Positions 54,897 through 63,400 of a stretch of DNA of 64,000 nucleotides are shown here, piece after piece. The DNA comes from Anaerolineaceae bacterium (GTDB lineage Bacteria; Chloroflexota; Anaerolineae; Aggregatilineales; Phototrophicaceae): the NCBI GenBank assembly GCA_002702065.1, contig NZXX01000010.1:62001-126000 (forward strand), in the 5' to 3' direction. A program made the translations under genes and the position numbers. Each line of letters opens with the position of its first letter. The stretch's first letter is position 1. The notes under the pieces were generated by a model that was not told where the DNA came from, did no database searches, and saw nothing but the letters and a program-made list of their open reading frames with translations.

Positions 54897-55793
54897 GTGA
54901 GTGCTGTTGAACAACCCAAAGTTGCCAAGCTGGAAGCCCCGCCACAGGTCAGTCGCTCTGGTCGGATGCGCTTCTGGCGATCCTTCAGCCGCAATAAAAC
55001 GGCCATGCTGGGACTGGTGATCGTTATTCTGATGGCGTCTGGTGCGCTGCTGGCGGACGTGGTCGCGCCGTTTGACCCGATTGAACCCCATTATACGGAC
55101 CGGCTGATGCCGCCGGGTGGGCCGTACCTGTTGGGGACGGATGAACTGGGACGGGATATTTTCAGCCGTCTCTTATATGGCGCCCGCATTTCACTGGTGA
55201 TCGGCCTGGTGGCGCAGGGCGTGTCCGTGACGATTGGGATTGTGCTCGGCTTGCTGGCCGGGTGGTATGGGGGTTGGGTCGACGATGTGGTCAGCCGCCT
55301 GACCGAGATTGTCTGGGCGATACCGGGGCTGATGTTCCTGATTGTGGTGGTCACGATTTTTGAACCATCACCGCTGACGATTTTTGCCGCACTGGGGCTG
55401 ATCGCGTGGCCGGGGCAGGCGCGTCTGATGCGCGGGCAGGTGCTGGTTATCCGCGATATGGAATATGTGATCGCGGCACGGGCGCTGGGTGCCTCTACCG
55501 CACGCGTTCTGTTCCAGCACATTCTGCCCAATGCCATTGCGCCGATGATCGTGGTGGCGACGCTGGGTGTGGCCGGGGCCATCCTCACCGAATCGACCCT
55601 GAGTTTTCTCGGCCTGGGTGTGAAGATTCCGAACCCGAGCTGGGGTACGATGATCGACATCGGGCGTAACTACACGACCAACGCCTGGTGGTTTGCCATC
55701 TTCCCCGGTCTGGCGATCATGATTACGGTGCTGGGCTTCAACTTCATTGGCGATGGCCTGCGCGACGCCCTCGACCCGACGCAGTACGACTAA
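54897..55793 (+). CDS. Dipeptide/oligopeptide ABC permease (DppC-type)
   Basis: 298 aa permease starting at GTG 54897, close behind the DppB-type gene. The family motif LLGTDELGRDIFSRLLYGAR is intact, the EAA loop is ARALGASTARVLFQHILPN and the end FNFIGDGLRDALDPTQ is typical. A cytoplasmic N-terminal tail of about 30 residues precedes the first helix. The operon ends here without ATPase subunits, so shared DppD/DppF-like ATPases elsewhere are expected. Confidence 0.94.
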   Translation: MSAVEQPKVAKLEAPPQVSRSGRMRFWRSFSRNKTAMLGLVIVILMASGALLADVVAPFDPIEPHYTDRLMPPGGPYLLGTDELGRDIFSRLLYGARISLVIGLVAQGVSVTIGIVLGLLAGWYGGWVDDVVSRLTEIVWAIPGLMFLIVVVTIFEPSPLTIFAALGLIAWPGQARLMRGQVLVIRDMEYVIAARALGASTARVLFQHILPNAIAPMIVVATLGVAGAILTESTLSFLGLGVKIPNPSWGTMIDIGRNYTTNAWWFAIFPGLAIMITVLGFNFIGDGLRDALDPTQYD

Positions 55794-55873
55794 TTGTTGT
55801 CCTGAAAATGAAGGCTACCTGTGGACAGGTAGAAGGCGCAGGTTTTCTCAGCCGGGACGGGTGATAGAAAACA

Positions 55874-55906
55874 AACGAAGCGTATCGAACACAGACACGC
55901 TTCGTT
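55874..55906 (-). terminator. Intrinsic terminator of the alpha/beta hydrolase gene
   Basis: Ten-pair stem AACGAAGCGT / ACGCTTCGTT. On the minus strand it is followed by TGTTTTC. It lies 22 bases beyond the hydrolase stop and, with its symmetric stem, may also help end the convergent importer transcript. Confidence 0.6.
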
Positions 55907-55927
55907 CGCAATTAACCGAGGCTGGCC

Positions 55928-56785
55928 TCAAAACGAAAGCGCAAACCAGTCGGCGGTGGTGGTGATGACCTCATCCGCCATCGTCTGATCTTCGGTCAGC
56001 ACCGCGTAAATATGATCCCCGTTTTCGATCATGTATGCTGCCCGCAGCGACCCCTGCGCATTTTCCAGATACCAGCTCAGATAGTCGTTCGGGCCGGGGT
56101 CTTCCGAACCAGCGACGATCATCACGGCATTGCTGTAGTTGAGATACTCGGTTTCGACATCGTATGCCGTTAGGCTCTCGAAGAAACCGGCCCCCAGCGT
56201 CACCTCGCGCCAGCCGAGATCAATGGTGATCTGATCTTCGGCATTGGCGACATCGACGTTATCCTGCCCCAGAAAATCGGGCGGGATATTACCACCCGTC
56301 GACCACAGCACCATTGATTGATACCACTCCGGATTTTGCGATGCGGAGACAATCGCAATCCGCCCACCCAGGCTGAAGCCGATCACGCCGATCTTGCTGG
56401 CATCCACCGATTCCATCCCGGCCAGATAAGCGTAGCCAGTTGCGGCGTCCTCGACCATGCCCTGCACGGTACTGTTTTCCATACCGCCTTCGCTCTCGCC
56501 CCAGCCGCGAAAATCGAGCCGGAGCGACGCGATACCGCGCTCAGCCAGCGCCCCCGCCAACCGCTTGTACATCTCGCCAACTTCATCTTTATAACTGGCA
56601 AAGCCGTGCAACATCAGCACCGCTGGGACCGGGCCATCGGCTGCTGGCTCGGCGACAATAGCAGCAATGCCATTGTCCAGTGTCACCGCATATTCGTTCC
56701 AGGCCGCATCATCCTGAGCTACTGTCACGCCGCTCGCGATGGTCAGCAACAGCATCATCACAACTACTTTCCCTAAGCTGGTCAT
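55928..56785 (-). CDS. Secreted alpha/beta hydrolase
   Basis: 285 aa from ATG 56785, with a signal peptide (TSLGKVVVMMLLLTIASGVT, cleaved near VAQ). The fold is an alpha/beta hydrolase: oxyanion region LMLHGFASYKDE, RLDFRGWGESEG, nucleophile Ser in GVIGFSLGGRIA, acid Asp in VAGSEDPGPND and His in ENGDHIYAV. It is probably an extracytoplasmic esterase or peptidase of the BAAT/DLH type. A longer frame from TTG 56818 adds 11 residues before the signal peptide and is less likely. Confidence 0.88.
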   Translation of the reverse strand: MTSLGKVVVMMLLLTIASGVTVAQDDAAWNEYAVTLDNGIAAIVAEPAADGPVPAVLMLHGFASYKDEVGEMYKRLAGALAERGIASLRLDFRGWGESEGGMENSTVQGMVEDAATGYAYLAGMESVDASKIGVIGFSLGGRIAIVSASQNPEWYQSMVLWSTGGNIPPDFLGQDNVDVANAEDQITIDLGWREVTLGAGFFESLTAYDVETEYLNYSNAVMIVAGSEDPGPNDYLSWYLENAQGSLRAAYMIENGDHIYAVLTEDQTMADEVITTTADWFALSF

Positions 56786-56874
56786 TTTTATGGCTTTCTG
56801 TGTCGATTTACTGCTCAAATTTAACTTCAGGTCGCTGTTCTTGGCAACCTCAAGACAAGACTCGAACGCAGTTG

Positions 56875-57870
56875 TCAGGCCAGCGGGAATTCTGTTTGTA
56901 CGTCAACCGGGCGGTTAAGCCGGATGGAACGTTTCAGCGCGGCTTCAAACTGAAGTTCCTGCAAACCGGCTGTGCCCGGTACTGGCGGCTCATCGTTGGC
57001 CCGTATGGCGTCCAAGTAGGCGTCCATCGATTTCTCAAACGAACGGCTGTACTGATCCCACTGCGACGTCCCGCGTGTCAGGTTGAACAGTTCGTGCCGT
57101 TTGCCGCTGTAATCGAGCACCTCCATGTCGCCATCCAGCCCGCGTAATGTCAGCCTGCCGCCTTCAAAACTGAACAGCAGTTCGTACAGCGGAAAGGCAA
57201 AACTGGTGCCGCTGGTCCCCAGAATTGTGCCGGTAGCGCCTTGTTCTGTGACGAACGCCGCTGCGACATCCTGTGCTTTCATGGACGACGTGGTGTGTTC
57301 GACGACACCGGACAGGGCCGTGATCTGAGCGACAGGGCCGCCAAACAGGTGGATCAGGTCAATGCTGTGGCTCCAGCAGGCATAGTGTACGAAACCGTTT
57401 ACCTGAATCAATTGGCCGAAGTTCCGTTCGGCAGCAATCTGCCGCGCCAGCATGGTCTGGTCGAAGAACCGGTAATTGAAGACCATCGCCGTTTGTGTCC
57501 CGTTTGCGCGTGCCGTGCGCAGCAGTTCGCGGCCCTTTTCAAAGTCATCCTCGGTGACATGCGCCTGATCCTGCTGGGCGACAAGAGGTTTTTCGAAAAA
57601 CACCCGTTTCGGCTGGTGTTGCAGCACTTGCAGGGCCAGCTCGTACCGGACCGTTTCGCGGGTGAGCATTAGGACGGCATCCGGTGAATCCTGCATCAGA
57701 TGGTCGATCGAGTCCGCGACCCAGCCGCCAAACTGATCGGCGCAGCCTTCGGCCTTGTTGCGGGTGCGATTGTAATAGCTCAGCATGACATCTTCTTGCT
57801 GCGATAAAAACGGCAGATAATTTTTTCTGGCGACATTGCCTGTGCCGACAACAGCAATTTTGATCTTCAT
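56875..57870 (-). CDS. Gfo/Idh/MocA-family oxidoreductase
   Basis: 331 aa NAD(P)-dependent dehydrogenase, usually acting on sugars or inositols. The Rossmann motif is VAVVGTGNVARKNYLPFL and the family EKP motif is FFEKPLVA. The C-terminal domain includes QVNGFVHYACWSHSIDLIHL with the catalytic-region HSIDLIH. GAGG seven bases before the ATG. A promoter on the minus strand lies at 57910-57937. It is divergent from the M81 peptidase gene. Confidence 0.92.
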   Translation of the reverse strand: MKIKIAVVGTGNVARKNYLPFLSQQEDVMLSYYNRTRNKAEGCADQFGGWVADSIDHLMQDSPDAVLMLTRETVRYELALQVLQHQPKRVFFEKPLVAQQDQAHVTEDDFEKGRELLRTARANGTQTAMVFNYRFFDQTMLARQIAAERNFGQLIQVNGFVHYACWSHSIDLIHLFGGPVAQITALSGVVEHTTSSMKAQDVAAAFVTEQGATGTILGTSGTSFAFPLYELLFSFEGGRLTLRGLDGDMEVLDYSGKRHELFNLTRGTSQWDQYSRSFEKSMDAYLDAIRANDEPPVPGTAGLQELQFEAALKRSIRLNRPVDVQTEFPLA

Positions 57871-57909
57871 GGTATGGCCTCATGGTTCATTTGATCGGAT
57901 CATCGCTGT

Positions 57910-57937
57910 ATTATTCACCCGGCAGCGGATCAGACAA
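57910..57937 (-). promoter_or_regulatory. Promoter of the Gfo/Idh oxidoreductase gene
   Basis: On the minus strand TTGTCT (57932-57937), 16-base spacer, AATAAT (57910-57915). The leader would be about 33 bases. Confidence 0.5.
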
Positions 57938-57940
57938 ATT

Positions 57941-57970
57941 TTGCGTCGTGTCCCTCCGGGCAGTTATTAT
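57941..57970 (+). promoter_or_regulatory. Candidate promoter of the M81 peptidase gene
   Basis: TTGCGT (57941-57946), 18-base spacer, TATTAT (57965-57970). The -10 box is good, the -35 box weak. Leader about 37 bases. Confidence 0.4.
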
Positions 57971-58013
57971 CAGGCTGTTGTTCCTTTGCCAATCACCCTA
58001 GAGAACCCATGCG

Positions 58014-59504
58014 ATGCCGAAAATACTTATTGCCGAATGTAAACAGGAAGTCTCGACGTTTAACCCACAGCTGAGCCATTATGCGGATTTCGACATCAGC
58101 ACGGGTGATGACATCCTGAATGTGCATCGCGGCTTGCCGACAGAAATGGGCGGGGTGCTGGCGGTATTCGAGGCCGAGCCTGACATCGAACTGGTGCCGG
58201 CGTACAGCGCGCGGTCGATTACTTCCGGAGGGACGCTGGGCGCGGCGGACTTCCGGCGCATGGCCGACGAATTTCTGGCGGCGGTGCGGGCGGCCCCAGC
58301 GGTGGATGGGGTGTATTTTTCGCTGCATGGCGCGATGGCGTCTGAGGATGAATTCGACCCGGAAGGGTATCTGTTGGCGGAGACACGCAAAATCGTCGGC
58401 GAACAGGTGCCGCTGGTCGCTTCGTTCGACCTGCACGGCATCATGACTGATCAGATTTTGCAGCACTGCGACGCGATCACCGCGTTTCATACCTACCCGC
58501 ACGTCGATTTTTACGACACCGGTGTGCGGGCGGCGCGTCTGCTGCTGCGCATCATGGCAGGGGAGGTGAAGCCCATCATCGCCAAAGTGGAGATTCCGGC
58601 GCTGGTGCGCGGCGACGAACTGATTACGGCGACGGGGCTGTTCGGCCAGAGCATCCGGGCGACACAGGCTATCGAGCAGATGCCGGGCGGTTTGGCGGCG
58701 GGCATGTTCATCGGCAACCCGTTCACCGATGTGCCCGAACTGCGCTCCAACAGCTTCGTTATTACCGACAATGACCCGGTTACGGCGGAACGGGCGGCGC
58801 TCAAACTGGCGGCGGATTTCTGGGAAGTGCGTGAACGGCTGCAATCAGCACTGGTCAGTCTGGAAGCAGCGGTCGATGTGGCGATGCGTACCACCGATGT
58901 AACCGTCATCTTCACCGATGCTGCCGATGCGACCAGTTCCGGGGCTTCGGGCGATAGCAACGCGCTGCTGCGGGCGCTGCGCGAAGCGGGCTATACCGGG
59001 CGCACGCTGATTCCGATTGTCGATCCATTGGCAGTCGAGGCCGCCTTCAGGGCCGGGGTAGGGGCGCAGGTTGAAACAACGGTTGGCGGGCAGATCGACC
59101 CGCGCTACGAGCCGCTGCCAATAACCGCGACCGTGCGTTTGCTCTCCGATGGCGACTTTATCAACGAGTCGCATGGTTCGGTGTGGCATGCCGGCAACAC
59201 GGCGGTGTTGGAATCTGGCAACGATACGCTGGTCGTCACCAGCCGCGCCGTCAGCCTGTATGATCGGTCGCTGTTTCTGGCGCACGGGCAAAATCCGCAG
59301 CATTTTGATCTGGTGGTGGTCAAGTCGCCCCACTGCCAGCCGCATTTTTTCACCGAATGGGCGGTGGTCAATCTCAATGTCGATGCGCCGGGGTCGACCA
59401 GCGCCAACCTGCGCAGCCTCGGTCACACGCGCTGTGCCCGGCCTGTGTTCCCGCTGGATGAAAATATCACTTACACACCACAAGCGAAGCGCTTTCAACG
59501 TTAG
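58014..59504 (+). CDS. M81-family metallopeptidase (MlrC-like)
   Basis: 496 aa member of the family named for MlrC, which acts in microcystin breakdown. Family features: ILIAECKQEVSTFNP at the N-terminus, VYFSLHGAMASED, PLVASFDLHGIMTDQ with metal-ligand Asp and His, and AFHTYPHVDFYDTGVRAA. The C-terminal MlrC_C domain begins near VTVIFTDAADATSSGASGDS. The substrate here is unlikely to be microcystin; relatives are numerous in soil and water bacteria. An SDR gene follows after eight bases. Confidence 0.92.
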   Translation: MPKILIAECKQEVSTFNPQLSHYADFDISTGDDILNVHRGLPTEMGGVLAVFEAEPDIELVPAYSARSITSGGTLGAADFRRMADEFLAAVRAAPAVDGVYFSLHGAMASEDEFDPEGYLLAETRKIVGEQVPLVASFDLHGIMTDQILQHCDAITAFHTYPHVDFYDTGVRAARLLLRIMAGEVKPIIAKVEIPALVRGDELITATGLFGQSIRATQAIEQMPGGLAAGMFIGNPFTDVPELRSNSFVITDNDPVTAERAALKLAADFWEVRERLQSALVSLEAAVDVAMRTTDVTVIFTDAADATSSGASGDSNALLRALREAGYTGRTLIPIVDPLAVEAAFRAGVGAQVETTVGGQIDPRYEPLPITATVRLLSDGDFINESHGSVWHAGNTAVLESGNDTLVVTSRAVSLYDRSLFLAHGQNPQHFDLVVVKSPHCQPHFFTEWAVVNLNVDAPGSTSANLRSLGHTRCARPVFPLDENITYTPQAKRFQR

Positions 59505-59512
59505 GTTAACGC

Positions 59513-60346
59513 ATGAAACTCAATGAACAGGTAGCCATTGTCACTGGCGCAGGCCGTGGCATTGGCCGGACTATTGCCCTCAAGTGCGCCGAAGCAGGGG
59601 CCAGCGTCGTGCTGGCGGCCCGTACAGAAGCGCAAATTCAGCAGGTCGCCGGGGAGATCAAGGCGGCGGGTGGCCGGGCACTGCCGGTCGTCATGGATGT
59701 GACGGATGCCGCCTCGGTGCGCGACATGGTCCGGCAGGCGGAGTCGACATTTGGCCCGGTGGATTTGCTGATTAACAATGCCGCCAGCGCACGGGCGCTC
59801 GGCCCTTCCTGGCAGATCGACCCGGATGACTGGTGGCGCGACCTTGAAATCAATGTGCGCGGGTTGTTCTTGTGCTGCCAAGCTGTGCTGCCGGGCATGG
59901 TTGAACGCCAACACGGGCGCATCATTAATCTGCTGGGTGCGGGAACCGCCCGCCCATTTCAGAACGGGTCCGCTTATGGCACCAGCAAAGCCGCCGTGAT
60001 GCGCCTGACGGAACAACTTGCCGCCGAAACGATTGAACATGGCGTGCGCGTTTTTGGCATGAACCCCGGTCTGGTGCGCACAAGCATGACCGAGCATATT
60101 CTGGACAGCGAGCAGGGCCAGCGCTGGCTGCCGTTTATGGGCCAGTCGTTCGAGGCCGAGCGCGATGTGCCGCCGACGCTGGCGGGTGAACTGGCGGTGG
60201 CGATTGGTTCCGGCCAGTATGACGCGCTGGCAGGACGGGCGCTGGCGGTCTTTTTTGATCTGGACGCGATGCAGGCGCGCACGGCTGAAATCATCGAGCA
60301 AGACCTGTACACGCTGCGCTTAAATCAACTGGATGGCAAAAGGTGA
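59513..60346 (+). CDS. SDR-family oxidoreductase
   Basis: 277 aa short-chain dehydrogenase/reductase. Cofactor motif VTGAGRGIGRTIALKCAEAG, DVTDAASVRD, LINNAASA, active-site YGTSKAAV with Tyr and Lys. It lies eight bases after the M81 gene and is very probably co-transcribed with it, so the two may act on one compound. The preference for NAD or NADP is not clear; ARTEAQ after the second strand suggests NADP. Confidence 0.92.
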   Translation: MKLNEQVAIVTGAGRGIGRTIALKCAEAGASVVLAARTEAQIQQVAGEIKAAGGRALPVVMDVTDAASVRDMVRQAESTFGPVDLLINNAASARALGPSWQIDPDDWWRDLEINVRGLFLCCQAVLPGMVERQHGRIINLLGAGTARPFQNGSAYGTSKAAVMRLTEQLAAETIEHGVRVFGMNPGLVRTSMTEHILDSEQGQRWLPFMGQSFEAERDVPPTLAGELAVAIGSGQYDALAGRALAVFFDLDAMQARTAEIIEQDLYTLRLNQLDGKR

Positions 60347-60456
60347 ATGTTTTTCGGGGCGGTTTGCGCTTATTCTGGTTATGAACCGGGGGTGATTTTT
60401 CGTGAATGATCACTCTCGCCTAAAATGGAAGAATAAGTTTGTATTCAGAGTAAAGC

Positions 60457-63400
60457 ATGAACCGTTTATTACTGCCCGGCTTTTTCATCTTCTCATTCAT
60501 CCTGCTGGCTAACCTGCCGCGAACAACCGCCCAACAGTTAGGGCCCGGTGATCTTGCTCAGACCATTGGGCTGGTAAATGTCCGCGAGAATCCGTCAACC
60601 AGCAGCGCCACGGTACAGGTGCTGGAAGACGGCACCCAGGTTACCGTCCTCGATACGGTGGCGACTGGCCGGGTGGTCACGATAGACGAGGTGACCAGCT
60701 CGGTCTGGTATCAGGTGCGCCTAGCCGATGATGCTGTGGGTTATATCTGGTTTGGTTTGCTGGAACCGGCTGAACAGCCCACAGCGACACAAGCCTCCAC
60801 ACGCACCCCACAGCCAACCGCAACCATCCCGGCGGGGGTGCTGTCGACGCTGGATCAGTTTGACATTGCGGCGGACACTGGCTCAATCGCGTATCAGACG
60901 GATGAGTTTGTCCTCGATTTGTCCGAATCGGACGATGAATACACCTGGCAGGATATCGGCGGCTATGAAAGAAATTTTGTCCTGCGCGCGCAGATCGAAT
61001 GGGGCCCCGGCCCCGAAGCGGATGCCTGCGGTTTTCTGTTTCGTGAAGGTTTCTTCGACAGCTATTATGTCGCCCGGATTGACCGCGAAGGAAACCTGAA
61101 ATTTGATGGATTGCTGTGGGGGGACTGGTGGGGCGAAGACCGCTATGGCAATGGTGACTTAATCCGCACCGAAGCGGACGCCGTCAATGAAATGCTGCTG
61201 GTGGCGCTGGAGAACCAGTTCACGGTTTACCTGAATGGTCAGTATGCCGGGCAGTTCGAGGATACCAACCTCGGCATTGGCTTTGTCGCATTGATGGGGG
61301 AGGCGTCTGGCTCGCCAACCAGCCGAAACTGTACGTTTCGCGATGTCTGGTTGTGGTCCATGACAGGCACAGCCGCGCCGCAACCGACACCCACCGGCCT
61401 GGCTTTGCAGAACCTGCGGCCCGAAGTCGAGGCGGGTCTGATGCTGGCTGGTCTGGCGCACAACAGCGGCTATCTGGCGGATTATACCGCCCAATACACC
61501 ATCGATTTATCGGATGAGGATGATTGGGTGCGCACGCATCGTCTGGATGGTGAATTCGGCGACTTTGTGCTGGGGACAACTTTCCAGTGGGGGCCGGGCG
61601 ACAGGGAAGATGAGTGTGGCTTTCAGTTCCGGCGAATCGACGGGGATAATTACTACACGATTCGGGCTGATCGCGATGGCCGGCTGATATTCCTGGCCCT
61701 TGCTGACGATGATTGGGAGTCTTATATCTACCTGGATGGGTCTTCTATCCGCACCGGGCGAAATGACCGCAACACCATCGTGATGACCGGTATTGGCTCG
61801 ACGTTCTCCTTCTTCATCAATGGACATTTGGCCGCCCAGCATACCGATGACCGGTTTGCCGAAGGCGGAGTCGGCCTGCTGGCGGCGACTTATGCGGAAA
61901 GTGATGAAACCTACTGCCAGTTCGAGGATAGTTGGGTGTGGCATATTACGGAAGCTGTGGCGCAGATTCCATCGCTGACGCCTACGCCGACCCCGGCGCC
62001 GCCGGAAATGGTGCTGGAGGAACTGGCTCGCCTGAATATCGCGCCGGAGAACGGCGAGATAGGCGATCAGGTTGATCATATGATTATCGACCTGACTGAT
62101 GAGGATGATCTGGTCCGCAGTGAGTATTTGCGGGGCGACTACGCCGATTTCGTTATGGGCACAACCATAGAATGGGGGCCGGGCGCCGCCGAAGATTCGT
62201 GTGGCTTGCGTTTTCGGAGTGGGGCTTCGGTGGGTATGTATTCCGTACGCATAGATCGGCTGGGTCAGCTCCGTTTCCGCCCATTGATTGATGATCGGTG
62301 GCAGCAACTTGTCCTGGGTAACGGGGCATTCATCCGTACAGATGCGGATGCCGAAAACAGGATGACGCTGGTCGGTGTGGGGGATACCTTCACGGTTTAT
62401 ATCAATGGCGAACTGGCCGCCCAGTTTCAGGATGATCAACTGGCAGAGGGCGAGGTCGCGCTGTTGGCAGGCACCAATGACGAAAGCGATGAAACCTACT
62501 GCACCTTTCATTCCAGTTGGGTGTGGCGGTTGAATGAGACCTTGGCGCCACCGCCCTCACCCACGCTGACCCCAACCCTGACTCCAACGCCGTCGCCGAC
62601 TGTCGAGGCCGAAGTGCTCGGTTCGTTGTCTGAGGTGGGTATCGCGCTGGACAGCGGCTATCTGGCGGAGCGTTTGCCAGATCGTGAGTTTCAGTTTTAT
62701 GGGGGTGGCCCGGCAGCGGACAATATTGATTTCACCGGCAGCTATGAAGACTTTGCACTGTCATTGAAGATCCAGAACGGCCCGAACCCTGAGAATGCCC
62801 GTTGCGGCTTCTACTTCCGGCAAACCGGGGGAGGCGGGGCGGCTGCGTACTACATGACCCTGCTGCCGGACCGCAACGTCAATTTCTCGGTGGCAACTGG
62901 CCTGACGATTGCCGATACGGACCGCGCGTTTTCGGATTTCCTGCGCATGGAGCCGCACGCCACCAACGAACTGCTGCTGCTGGCGGTGGATGAGATCTTC
63001 ACCCTGTACGCCAACGGCCAGTATGTCGCCACTTTCCAGGATGATACCTTCACTCGAGGCGATGTCGGCCTGACGGCGCTGGCACTGGACGCCAATGGCG
63101 ACTTGTCGTGCCGCTTCAGCGATGTCTGGTTGTGGGAACTTACTTCTGCGATTACCCTCGCCCCCACACCGACCCCGGCGCCATTCGACGCGACACCGCT
63201 GCCGGTCATTGCTGATCGTCTGGCACAGGTGGGAGTGGACCCAGCCAAAGGCAGCCTGGTCTTCCAACGCGAATCCATTGCGCTGGGGCCGCTGACCAGC
63301 CAGCCGGATGAGGTGGTCAATCAGGATTTCAGCGGACGTTACGATAATTTTGTGCTGGGTATGGATGTGCTGTGGGGGCCGGGCGGGTCAGTCGACCTGT

